Source of the DNA: an uncultured Candidatus Saccharibacteria bacterium
GTDB taxonomy: Bacteria; Patescibacteriota; Saccharimonadia; Saccharimonadales; Saccharimonadaceae
NCBI GenBank assembly: GCA_947427985.1
Contig: CANEKB010000047.1
Location: 1 to 8,258, forward strand
Length of the DNA: 8,258 nt
Direction: 5' to 3'
Positions 1-5,554 of this stretch are shown one piece after another; positions within the stretch are counted from its first letter, which is position 1, and every line of letters begins with the position of its first letter. The notes under the pieces were generated by a model. The model was not told the origin of the DNA and did no database searches. It saw only the letters and a program-made list of their open reading frames with translations. The translations under genes and the position numbers were made by a program.

Positions 1-53
1 ACCGTAATTAGCCAAGTTAATTTATCTGTACGATTTTCGCGCAAGCTAACTAC

Positions 54-83
54 TTGTATTGTGTTTACGGGGGGGGGTATAAT
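54..83 (+). promoter_or_regulatory. Promoter of the ClbS-like gene, with a G9 tract in the spacer
   Basis: A perfect -10 box TATAAT lies at 78-83. The best -35 match is TTGTAT at 54-59, giving an 18-base spacer (60-77). Nine consecutive G residues (69-77) fill the spacer right up to the -10 box. The -10 is clear and the -35 is weaker. Loss of one G would give the optimal 17-base spacing, so the tract length could set promoter strength. Confidence 0.7.
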
Positions 84-104
84 AGGAAAAAGCAAAGGAG
101 TTTT

Positions 105-641
105 ATGCCGCGAGCACATAGCAAAGAAGATTTACTTAAAGCCAGCAATGAGCAATATCAGAAATTAGCTGATCTGATTGCGTCCTTGACCGAAAAAGAA
201 TTAAATACCGAGTTTGATTTCTCGGATGATTCAAAGAAATCTGAACGGCACTGGAGTCGCGATAAAAATTTGCGTGATGTTTATGTCCATCTCTATGAGT
301 GGCATCAGCTACTCTTGAACTGGATTGCAGCCAACGAGAAAGGAGAGGCGAAGCCGTTCATTCCGGAGCCGTATTCCTGGAAAACCTATGGCGATATGAA
401 CGTAGATTTTTGGCAGAAACATCAGAACACTAGTCTTAAAGATGCTAAAAAGATGTTTGAAGAATCTCATGCTAAAGTTTTGAAGCTTGCTGAAAAATAT
501 TCAAATGAGCAACTTTTTGGACGAGGAGTTTTTCCGTGGGTGAATACTGACCTCGGTTCATATTTTGTGAGCGTAATGCCGAGCCACTATGACTGGGCAA
601 TGAAGAAACTCAAGGCCCACCGGAAAAACTGCGAAAAGTAA
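105..641 (+). CDS. ClbS/DfsB family protein (DUF1706, DinB-like four-helix fold)
   Basis: This 178-residue protein matches the ClbS/DfsB (DUF1706) family over its whole length, which is the family's usual size. Recognisable blocks are HWSRDKNLRDVYVHLYEWHQ (about 50-69), the PEPYSWKTYGDMN block (about 88-100), WQKHQNTSLKDA (about 103-114) and the C-terminal LGSYFVSVMPSHYDWAMKK. Family knowledge: ClbS protects colibactin producers from their own genotoxin by hydrolysing its cyclopropane warhead. Most relatives have unknown substrates, so a protective role here is inferred. It is presumably cytoplasmic, with no signal peptide or membrane segment. The ATG at 105 was chosen because AAAGGAG (94-100) sits four bases upstream and the family's usual MPR start follows. 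An in-frame TTG at 54 lies within the promoter and would translate the G tract, so it is unlikely. The gene stands alone and converges on tRNA-Cys. Confidence 0.9.
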   Translation: MPRAHSKEDLLKASNEQYQKLADLIASLTEKELNTEFDFSDDSKKSERHWSRDKNLRDVYVHLYEWHQLLLNWIAANEKGEAKPFIPEPYSWKTYGDMNVDFWQKHQNTSLKDAKKMFEESHAKVLKLAEKYSNEQLFGRGVFPWVNTDLGSYFVSVMPSHYDWAMKKLKAHRKNCEK

Positions 642-663
642 TTCACTCGCTCACTACAGCCTA

Positions 664-680
664 GACCCGGTTCCCGGGTC
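664..680. terminator. GC-rich stem-loop after the ClbS-like gene
   Basis: GACCCGG (664-670) pairs perfectly with CCGGGTC (674-680) around a TTC loop, starting 22 bases after the stop codon. The following CTTTCC is a poor U-tract, so termination of the + strand gene here is plausible but not certain. A small palindrome, GGCTC-T-GAGCC (687-697), follows at once. Confidence 0.45.
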
Positions 681-695
681 CTTTCCGGCTCTGAG

Positions 696-741
696 CCAGA
701 TATTTTAATACCAACCTAGCGGTTGGTCTCAAAATATCTGG
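696..741. repeat. Long near-perfect hairpin abutting and including the tRNA-Cys CCA end
   Basis: Arms of 11 bases (696-706 and 731-741, AAAATATCTGG in the right arm) are perfectly complementary. Inside them CCAACC (711-716) pairs with GGTTGG (721-726) around a TAGC loop. The four-base strands between (707-710 and 727-730) can add two A-U pairs and a G-U pair, leaving a single G-A mismatch in about 21 positions. Read on the - strand it begins with the encoded CCA of tRNA-Cys. Neither side is followed by a T-run, so it is not a textbook intrinsic terminator. It may be a structural 3' end or processing signal between convergent units. Confidence 0.75.
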
Positions 742-812
742 AGGCACCGACCGGAATTGAACCGGTGTACGCGGTTTTGCAGACCGCTGCGTAACCACTC
801 CGCCACAGTGCC
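739..812 (-). tRNA. tRNA-Cys (GCA)
   Basis: The - strand folds into a complete 74-nt cloverleaf including an encoded CCA (739-741). The acceptor GGCACTG pairs with CGGTGCC with one G-U pair. The D-loop holds the normal GG (GAGTGGTTA), the anticodon arm is GCGGT-CTGCAAA-ACCGC with anticodon GCA, and the T-arm is ACCGG-TTCAATT-CCGGT. The discriminator base is U73, as expected for cysteine identity. It sits 50 bases beyond the stop of the ATP-grasp gene on the same strand and has its own promoter. Confidence 0.96.
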
Positions 813-820
813 ATGCTACT

Positions 821-849
821 ATTCTATCACGAAATCTCAGGATCGACCA
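821..849 (-). promoter_or_regulatory. Probable extended -10 promoter of tRNA-Cys
   Basis: On the - strand TAGAAT (821-826) is preceded by TGA, giving the extended -10 motif TGnTAGAAT, nine bases upstream of the mature tRNA 5' end. The -35 region at a 17-base distance reads TGGTCG (844-849) and is weak. It lies wholly between the ATP-grasp stop codon and the tRNA. Confidence 0.5.
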
Positions 850-862
850 GCCTAACCTGTGT

Positions 863-1717
863 TTAGCTCTCAAACATCTTTCGGATTGCGTCGCGGAACA
901 TTGCTCGGATTTCGGGATAACGATCAGGGTGTTGCTTTAGAAATTTCGACACCATTACGCCGCTGTTTACCTCCATTACCATAAAATCGCCCGCCTCAGT
1001 TTCGATAATATCGACGCTTCCGAATCTTAGTCCGATCGCCTCACTCGTTTGTTTGGCTAAAGTAGTAACTTTTGGTAATTTCTCGGCTGGAATGTCTTCA
1101 GATTTGCTACCTTGTTGGAGGTTGAACTTCCAGCTTATCTCATCGGGCAAAGTCTTCATATAGCTAAGCCTCACTTCGTTATCTAACGTTACTGCACGAT
1201 ATTCGTGTCGAATTTTATAAAATGGGCACATACTACCAGAATAACTTTGACCCAAAGCCTTCATTAACGCTAGCGCTAGCTCTTCCTCTGCCCGTACCCT
1301 GACAATCCTTCTGCCACCAGTGCCATTATTAGGCTTAATTACGATATCACCGCCGTGTGCTAACCAGTAATTACGAACATAATCTATGGTATTGCAGCCT
1401 TGCGCGAAACTTCTATTAGTATCTGGACGATAAACGATAGCGTGCTCAATAATAGGAACTTCAGCATCCTTAAGAACCGAGAACAAAGCGTATTTATCAT
1501 CAATTATTTCACCTAGGGCATGTGGATTCAAATCAAATTTGTAACCTGTGATAAAATGCACCTGGCCGTTTTTCTCCAAATGCTTTACCCAGTTTCGCGA
1601 AAGGAATCGCAACTTTACGCCCTCATCCTGACAAGCCTGGTACAGCATCCGCTTATAGGTAATCGGGGCTTCCTCGAGCCCCTCTGTCGGCTTCACTATA
1701 AACTCAGAATTAGTCAT
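863..1717 (-). CDS. ATP-grasp superfamily ligase, substrate unknown
   Basis: This 284-residue cytoplasmic protein carries the ATP-grasp fold. DDKYALFSVLKDAEVPI (73-89) is the usual entry to the nucleotide-binding subdomain. VIKPNNGTGG (126-135) supplies the ATP-binding lysine K128 and the flexible glycine loop. HEYRAV (171-176) and MKTL/WKFN (187-199) match the central strands. D236 together with E249 and N251 (MEVNSG) provides the Mg2+ ligands. The family (RimK, LysX, D-Ala-D-Ala ligase and cyanophycin synthetase branches) makes carboxylate-amine or peptide bonds via an acyl-phosphate. No substrate can be named, but RimK/LysX-like or YheC-like enzymes are the closest in feel. The ATG at 1717 has AGGA (1723-1726) five bases upstream. 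The gene lies between tRNA-Gly and tRNA-Cys on the same strand. Its start is only 42 bases after the stem of the tRNA-Gly terminator, and no convincing promoter of its own is visible, so readthrough from the tRNA promoter is possible. Confidence 0.85.
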   Translation of the reverse strand: MTNSEFIVKPTEGLEEAPITYKRMLYQACQDEGVKLRFLSRNWVKHLEKNGQVHFITGYKFDLNPHALGEIIDDKYALFSVLKDAEVPIIEHAIVYRPDTNRSFAQGCNTIDYVRNYWLAHGGDIVIKPNNGTGGRRIVRVRAEEELALALMKALGQSYSGSMCPFYKIRHEYRAVTLDNEVRLSYMKTLPDEISWKFNLQQGSKSEDIPAEKLPKVTTLAKQTSEAIGLRFGSVDIIETEAGDFMVMEVNSGVMVSKFLKQHPDRYPEIRAMFRDAIRKMFES

Positions 1718-1750
1718 TTCTATCCTATCTCTACTCCGGATGATTTCTAA

Positions 1751-1789
1751 TCAAAACAAAATAACGCCTCCTACTCAGAGCGCGTTATT
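1751..1789 (-). terminator. Intrinsic terminator after tRNA-Gly
   Basis: On the - strand AATAACGC (1782-1789) pairs with GCGTTATT (1760-1767). Three further pairs (GAG/CTC) form inside, across one bulged base. The stem runs directly into TTGTTTTG (about 1752-1760), a classic U-rich release tract. It begins 15 bases after the tRNA-Gly CCA end and separates the tRNA from the ATP-grasp gene. Confidence 0.8.
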
Positions 1790-1803
1790 CTTAAGACTCA
1801 ACA

Positions 1804-1880
1804 TGGTGCGGGCGAAGAGACTCTAACTCTCGACCTCTTCCTTGGCAAGGAAGCGCTCTAAACAACTGAGCTACGCCCGC
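1804..1880 (-). tRNA. tRNA-Gly (GCC) with a non-canonical U19-A56 elbow
   Basis: The - strand gives a full 77-nt cloverleaf with encoded CCA (1804-1806). The acceptor GCGGGCG/CGCCCGC is perfect, the D-stem is GCTC/GAGC, and the anticodon arm is CTTCC-TTGCCAA-GGAAG with anticodon GCC. The discriminator is A. The D-loop is AGTTGTTTA, with G18 but U19 in place of G19. The T-loop is TTAGAGT, with A56 in place of C56 (T-stem GAGAG/CTCTT, one G-U pair). The two changes are complementary, so the tertiary 19-56 pair is kept as U-A. All secondary-structure stems are intact, which argues against a pseudogene. The leader contains a small GGGC-CGA-GCCC hairpin (1886-1896) five bases from the mature 5' end. 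Confidence 0.94.
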
Positions 1881-1914
1881 ATAGTGGGCTCGGCCCTTGC
1901 TGATGTCTAAAGCC

Positions 1915-1943
1915 ATTATAGCACGCCGCCAGCTGTTCGTCAA
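1915..1943 (-). promoter_or_regulatory. Strong sigma70-type promoter of tRNA-Gly
   Basis: On the - strand TTGACG (1938-1943) and a perfect TATAAT (1915-1920) are separated by exactly 17 bases. A TG pair one base before the -10 makes it an extended -10 as well. The predicted transcript starts around 1908, giving a leader of about 27 nt before tRNA-Gly. Confidence 0.88.
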
Positions 1944-1971
1944 AGGTTTTTCTGAAAAATTAAGATACTCA

Positions 1972-1995
1972 GCTTTCTTGCCAGTGCAAGGAAGC
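1972..1995 (-). terminator. Possible terminator of the deoxyribosyltransferase-like operon
   Basis: On the - strand GCTTCCTTGC and GCAAGAAAGC form a ten-position stem with one C-A mismatch around an ACTG loop, a few bases after the TAG stop. The nearest U-rich tract (AATTTTT, about 1955-1961) lies some 10 bases beyond the stem, so it is an imperfect intrinsic terminator. Confidence 0.45.
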
Positions 1996-1998
1996 GCC

Positions 1999-2418
1999 CT
2001 AATCTAGATCTCCCACCACCTCTACATCAAACGCATAAAGCTCATCGTTGATATACGGCATATCAGGCAGTGGGTTGACGAGGTAAATCTTTTTGCCAAG
2101 GCAGTGTGCAAAACCCATCTCGAGAAAGGTATTCGCGCCAATGTAATTCCTGACCCCGTTTTTATCGTAATTGCAGACTAGAATAGCATCAGCTCGGCTG
2201 ATTTCGTCAAAATGTGCCTTCACAGCGTCAAATTCACGTTTTAACTTCGCCTTGTCGTAGCTCTCATCGACGGCGGTTTCTTCGTCTAAACGCTTCGCAC
2301 CAACCGGCAGAATCCCGACCTTGCCCTCTTCGGCAAGCTTCTGCGCCCAGGCCTTCATTTCTGGTGCAAATTTGATACTACCACAGAGGCAAATTGTTTT
2401 CTCGGGTATGTTTGTCAT
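1999..2418 (-). CDS. Nucleoside 2-deoxyribosyltransferase-like protein
   Basis: This 139-residue soluble protein resembles the compact nucleoside 2-deoxyribosyltransferase superfamily. An N-terminal strand and loop ICLCGSI (9-15) stands at the usual substrate-binding position. ADAILVCNY (77-85) is the central strand. NTFLEMGFAH (96-105) matches the family's catalytic-Glu helix (pattern E-x-G-x-A), making E100 the probable nucleophile. Known members swap or hydrolyse the base of deoxynucleosides or nucleoside monophosphates, as in salvage or DNPH1-type hydrolysis. The actual substrate here is not known, and it could also act on another ribosyl ligand. The ATG at 2418 is preceded by GGAGGT (2422-2427). 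Only 11 bases separate it from the upstream membrane-protein stop codon, and the ribosome site fills that gap, so the two genes are co-transcribed. It ends in TAG. Confidence 0.75.
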   Translation of the reverse strand: MTNIPEKTICLCGSIKFAPEMKAWAQKLAEEGKVGILPVGAKRLDEETAVDESYDKAKLKREFDAVKAHFDEISRADAILVCNYDKNGVRNYIGANTFLEMGFAHCLGKKIYLVNPLPDMPYINDELYAFDVEVVGDLD

Positions 2419-2429
2419 TCGACCTCCGG

Positions 2430-3515
2430 TTATTTTAGTTTCACAATGGCATCAAAATAATATTGACCATCAGTCTTTTTGAACTGATACTGATAACGGT
2501 TGAGACGAGCTTGGTTGCGGTTCAAATCGTCTTTTGTTACATTCGTAACGGCCGCCCGGAACGGATTATCGAAGGTATAGAAACTCTCCTCGCTCGGATC
2601 GTAAATTGTTGCGGTCGTCAAAAAATATAACGCATTGCCTTCCTCGTAAATTTCGTCAATCTGTTCAAGAATCTGGCGGCCACCCTGTGTACTACAGCTT
2701 GTGTCGGCGGCCACATAGCGGCCTTCGGAGCGCTCATAGCCAAAATCTAAGCAACCATTGCGGAAGCTTCCCCGAGCGTAGTTGTCTAGGGAGCCAAAGA
2801 CTTCAATAAAAGCGTATTTTAGCGCATCTTCAGAAACGCTAATCTCATTGCTGCCGAGTGTCGGCGCAACCCTATTGTAAGCCATTGCCAACAAATAAGC
2901 CGGCTTAATGTCGCCGGCTCTGTAATCGCCGCTGTATAGATAATGGGCGTCTAGCCCGTCGGGATCGAGATTGAGTTGTAACTCATCAAAAAGGTAACCA
3001 TAATTCTCCTTGTACCAGGCTGTATCTTTTACGATCTCAGAAACATTGTTACCAGAGTCTTTGATTTCTTGGCAGCTATTATCGCGTTCACACTTTTTTG
3101 GCAGAAAATCAAAGTACTCAGCATCATAAAGACAAAAACCCATATAACCGACTAAAGCTAGCAAAATCAAAATAATCAAATCATGAATAAGCGCATTCCA
3201 GCGGCGCTTGCGGCGCTCCTTCTGTGCTTGGCGCACCATTACTTCGCTAATCTCGTGTTGGATTGTAACTTGTAACTCGGTGATGATTTCCGAACGAGCA
3301 TTCTCGATCTGTTCGCGTACTGACTCTTGAAATTCGGCCGTAGTCTGAGCTTTGTCCTTCTTCGCTCGAGTCGTGCTCGGCATAGTTGGCGTTGGGGCTG
3401 GTTCAATTATAGCCTCGGCTTCAACGGTTGGCTGAGGTTCTACTACCTTCTCTGCGGCCTTCTTGCGCCCGCGTTTAGTTGTCTTTGCCTCACCCGTTTT
3501 CGCATCTTCTGCCAT
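2430..3515 (-). CDS. Single-pass membrane protein with basic tail, coiled region and outer domain
   Basis: This 361-residue protein was not recognised as a named family. Residues 1-60 are low-complexity and rich in K, A, T, E and P, with a KRGRKK patch (14-19) resembling an AT-hook or nucleic-acid-binding tail. Residues 60-100 are charged and probably helical or coiled. RRKRR (101-105) precedes one hydrophobic helix (about 109-129), which by the positive-inside rule puts the tail in the cytoplasm. Residues 130-361 would form an outer domain with four cysteines (C142, C148, C255, C274) that could make two disulfides. This domain is rich in aromatic and acidic residues and ends in KKTDGQYYFDAIVKLK, reminiscent of small beta-rich extracellular domains. 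The ATG at 3515 has GAGAGGT (3521-3527) five bases upstream. It is the first gene of an operon with the deoxyribosyltransferase-like gene. A sensor or anchoring role is only a guess. Confidence 0.85.
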   Translation of the reverse strand: MAEDAKTGEAKTTKRGRKKAAEKVVEPQPTVEAEAIIEPAPTPTMPSTTRAKKDKAQTTAEFQESVREQIENARSEIITELQVTIQHEISEVMVRQAQKERRKRRWNALIHDLIILILLALVGYMGFCLYDAEYFDFLPKKCERDNSCQEIKDSGNNVSEIVKDTAWYKENYGYLFDELQLNLDPDGLDAHYLYSGDYRAGDIKPAYLLAMAYNRVAPTLGSNEISVSEDALKYAFIEVFGSLDNYARGSFRNGCLDFGYERSEGRYVAADTSCSTQGGRQILEQIDEIYEEGNALYFLTTATIYDPSEESFYTFDNPFRAAVTNVTKDDLNRNQARLNRYQYQFKKTDGQYYFDAIVKLK

Positions 3516-3536
3516 AAACTACCTCTCTTTTGCCTC

Positions 3537-3563
3537 ATTATAGCATGAAAATTCGAAAGTCAA
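3537..3563 (-). promoter_or_regulatory. Extended -10 promoter of the membrane protein operon
   Basis: On the - strand TATAAT (3537-3542) preceded by TGC gives a full extended -10 motif. TTGACT (3558-3563) is a good -35 box but the spacer is short, at 15 bases. The promoter is divergent from the one at 3611-3638; the two -35 boxes are 47 bases apart. Confidence 0.75.
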
Positions 3564-3610
3564 TAGCGGTTTTCTTGCAGCTTCTATTTTGGTCGAGAAG
3601 TTTGAAGATC

Positions 3611-3638
3611 TTGCTTTTTTACATAAAACGTTTATACT
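3611..3638 (+). promoter_or_regulatory. Promoter of the small membrane protein gene
   Basis: TTGCTT (3611-3616) and TATACT (3633-3638) are spaced by 16 bases, predicting a transcript start near 3645 and a leader of about 30 nt before the AAGGAA ribosome site (3663-3668). Confidence 0.65.
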
Positions 3639-3673
3639 AAAAACAAGCATTCTAAACTTGTGAAGGAATTTCT

Positions 3674-4033
3674 ATGCCCAAAACTAACATCAATACTAAA
3701 ACCGCTAAGACCACCAAAACTACTAAAAAGGCACGCACTACGCAAAAGCTCGTTAGTCGACCGGCCGAGGCGTACATCGCGCGTGAGGTCGTTATCCCGG
3801 ACGAGTATCGTCCGATCGGGATGTGGGGCTATTTCGGCTACACGTTTTTGTTTAACATCCCGATAATAGGCTGGATTATTTGTCTTTGTCTTTCCTTTGG
3901 CGCTAGTAATCGTAACTTGCGCAACTTTTCGCGTTCACAATTTTGCTGGATTATCCTTTACATTGTGGCCCTATGTTTGATGGCGAGCTTTGGCTTTCTT
4001 GCTTCGTTGTTGCAGGCGATTACTAATGCCTGA
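3674..4033 (+). CDS. Small membrane protein with basic N-terminal tail and two helices
   Basis: This is a 119-residue membrane protein of unknown function. The first 25 residues are almost wholly T, K, A and N, with a net strong positive charge. A conserved-looking stretch YRPIGMWGYFGYTFLFNIPI (45-64) opens the first membrane segment (about 50-75). The short loop NRNLRNFSRS (79-88) is followed by the second (about 90-115). The pattern 'P-I-x-x-W-x-Y-x-G...IP-I-x-G' plus 'N-x-R-N-F-x-R' recurs in small unassigned bacterial membrane proteins, so it is probably a real family although no function is attached. Start ATG 3674 follows AAGGAA (3663-3668). It ends in TGA, evidence that UGA is a stop here. 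The lemA promoter starts six bases downstream and no terminator separates them. Confidence 0.8.
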   Translation: MPKTNINTKTAKTTKTTKKARTTQKLVSRPAEAYIAREVVIPDEYRPIGMWGYFGYTFLFNIPIIGWIICLCLSFGASNRNLRNFSRSQFCWIILYIVALCLMASFGFLASLLQAITNA

Positions 4034-4038
4034 TCCCA

Positions 4039-4067
4039 TAGACAAACCGCTTTACGTCATATATAAT
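4039..4067 (+). promoter_or_regulatory. Promoter of the lemA-htpX operon
   Basis: TAGACA (4039-4044, five of six consensus bases) and TATAAT (4062-4067) are separated by exactly 17 bases. The leader is AT-rich, and AAAGGAG (4082-4088) lies six bases before the lemA ATG. Confidence 0.85.
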
Positions 4068-4094
4068 AAGAATATATAAATAAAGGAGAATTTC

Positions 4095-4676
4095 ATGAAT
4101 GTTGCTCTAATCGTTCTTCTAGTAGTGGTCGCTTTAGTCGTGATTGTCGTCGCTGCTATTTGGGGAACATATAATAGTCTTGTTAAGCTTGACGAGCGCG
4201 TAAATGAGGCTTGGTCGGACATTACCGTCCAGCTAAAATATCGCGCTGATTTAATTCCGAATCTTGTCGAGACAGTAAAGGGCTATGCTACTCACGAAAA
4301 GTCTGCTTTTGAGAATGTCACGAAAGCTCGTGCGGCAGTGATGGGCGCAAAGGACGTTAAGAGCACAGCCGAAGCAGAGCGCACGCTTGAAGGTGCCTTG
4401 TCGAAGATTTTTGCAATTGCCGAAGCCTATCCAGAACTTAAGGCTAACACAAATTTCCAGCAGCTTCAGCTCCAGCTTCAAGATGTTGAAGACAAGATCC
4501 AGGCCGCTCGCCGCTTCTATAATGCTGGTGCGAAAGAACTTAATACGAAAATCAAAATTTTCCCATCAAATGTCATTAATAATATGGTTGGCCATTTCAA
4601 AACTCGTGAATACTTCGAAGTCCCAGAGACCGAAAAAGCCAAGATCGAGCAGGCTCCCGAAGTTAAATTCAACTAA
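4095..4676 (+). CDS. lemA: LemA family protein
   Basis: This 193-residue protein has the standard LemA layout and length. A hydrophobic N-terminal anchor (about 3-23) is followed by a short linker and then the signature LVKLDERVNEAWSDITVQLK (29-48) plus RADLIPNLVETVKGYATHEK (50-69). A long helical region follows with NFQQLQLQLQDVEDKIQAARR, then the closing block FYNAGAKELNTKIKIFPSNV. LemA proteins are membrane-anchored helical-bundle proteins with the bulk outside or on the membrane surface. The biochemical role is unsettled, but they recur beside HtpX-type metalloproteases, as here. The ATG at 4095 has a strong ribosome site and its own promoter. The stop TAA shares its last A with the htpX start (TAATG), so translation of htpX is probably coupled to that of lemA. 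No anomalies were seen. Confidence 0.96.
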   Translation: MNVALIVLLVVVALVVIVVAAIWGTYNSLVKLDERVNEAWSDITVQLKYRADLIPNLVETVKGYATHEKSAFENVTKARAAVMGAKDVKSTAEAERTLEGALSKIFAIAEAYPELKANTNFQQLQLQLQDVEDKIQAARRFYNAGAKELNTKIKIFPSNVINNMVGHFKTREYFEVPETEKAKIEQAPEVKFN

Positions 4677-5554
4677 TGTACAAGCAAATTGCCGCCAACA
4701 AACGCAACACTGTTTTTATCATGATCTTTTTTGTCATGTTAATTACGGCGATTGGTTGGGCTGCGGCGTACTTCATGGGCGACTGGTGGGTCGCCTTTTG
4801 GGTATTTGCAGTAGCGCTAGTCTACGCGGTTATCCAATATTTTGCCGCAGCTTCGCTCGCCGTAGCTATGACTGGCGCAAAGCAAATTAAGAAAAAGGAT
4901 AATCCTCGTCTCTACAATACCGTTGAAAATATCTCAATTGCGACTGGCTTACCGATGCCGAAAGTCTATATCATTGATGATCCGGCGCCGAATGCCTTTG
5001 CTACTGGCCGTGACCCTCAGCATGCCGTAGTCGCAGCAACGACCGGTCTGCTGGATATCATGGATAACAAGGAACTAAATGCGGTAATGGCGCACGAAAT
5101 GTCGCACGTGAAGAATTATGATGTTCGTGTTTCGATGATTACTTTTGGTCTGGTCTGTATCGTGGGTTACATCTCTGATCTAGGTGTTCGCATGATGCTT
5201 TATACTAGCCGAGGTAACGACGAGGATAATAGTCCGATTGGGCTGATTGTAGTCCTCTTAGTATCGCTTTTGGCGCCATTGGCGGCCTCTTTGGCGCAAA
5301 TGGCGGTTTCACGCGAACGTGAGTATCTTGCAGATGCTTCGGCAGCACACATTACTCGTTATCCAGAAGGAATGATTTCTGCCCTAAAGAAGCTTGACAC
5401 TCACGCTCGTCCCATGAAGCACCAAAACCCGGCCACGGAAGCGCTCTTCATTAATAATCCTTTGCGCAAAGGTGCTGTCAATAACCTTTTCAGCACCCAT
5501 CCACCGATCGAAAAACGGATTGAGAGACTTGAGCATGGCAAGAATTCCTTCTAA
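4676..5554 (+). CDS. htpX: HtpX, membrane M48 zinc metalloprotease
   Basis: This is a complete 292-residue HtpX homologue, of typical length. Two N-terminal membrane helices (about 13-33 and 37-57) precede the catalytic region. PNAFATGR (105-112) is the usual M48 motif. HEMSH (140-144) is the HExxH zinc site with E141 as general base, and E216 within SREREYLADASAA (212-224) is the third zinc ligand. Two further helices lie at about 153-172 and 187-208. HPPIEKRIERL (275-285) is the conserved C-terminal element. The family degrades misfolded or damaged inner-membrane proteins with the active site facing the cytoplasm, complementing FtsH. All catalytic residues are intact. The start overlaps the lemA stop by one base and the end overlaps the next gene by 20 bases, indicating a coupled three-gene unit with no separate ribosome site for htpX. 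Confidence 0.97.
   Translation: MYKQIAANKRNTVFIMIFFVMLITAIGWAAAYFMGDWWVAFWVFAVALVYAVIQYFAAASLAVAMTGAKQIKKKDNPRLYNTVENISIATGLPMPKVYIIDDPAPNAFATGRDPQHAVVAATTGLLDIMDNKELNAVMAHEMSHVKNYDVRVSMITFGLVCIVGYISDLGVRMMLYTSRGNDEDNSPIGLIVVLLVSLLAPLAASLAQMAVSREREYLADASAAHITRYPEGMISALKKLDTHARPMKHQNPATEALFINNPLRKGAVNNLFSTHPPIEKRIERLEHGKNSF

Noticed and set aside
1..53. End of a preceding gene at the left edge
   Set aside because: One + frame is open through here, but there is too little sequence and no recognisable residues to support a call; nothing else is seen in this stretch.
54..104. Longer ClbS-like protein starting at TTG 54
   Set aside because: It would translate through the -10 box and the G tract, has no ribosome site, and adds residues unlike the family start; ATG 105 has AAAGGAG just upstream.
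696..741. Terminal inverted repeats or attachment site of an integrated element at tRNA-Cys
   Set aside because: No integrase, transposase or second copy of the tRNA end is present in the window, and the repeat is a hairpin rather than a direct repeat.
661..873. 70-residue open frame on the - strand
   Set aside because: It runs through the tRNA-Cys gene and the hairpins, so it is a chance frame.
3674..4033. UGA read as glycine (code 25)
   Set aside because: The gene ends naturally at TGA 4031-4033, and no gene in the window needs UGA as a sense codon.
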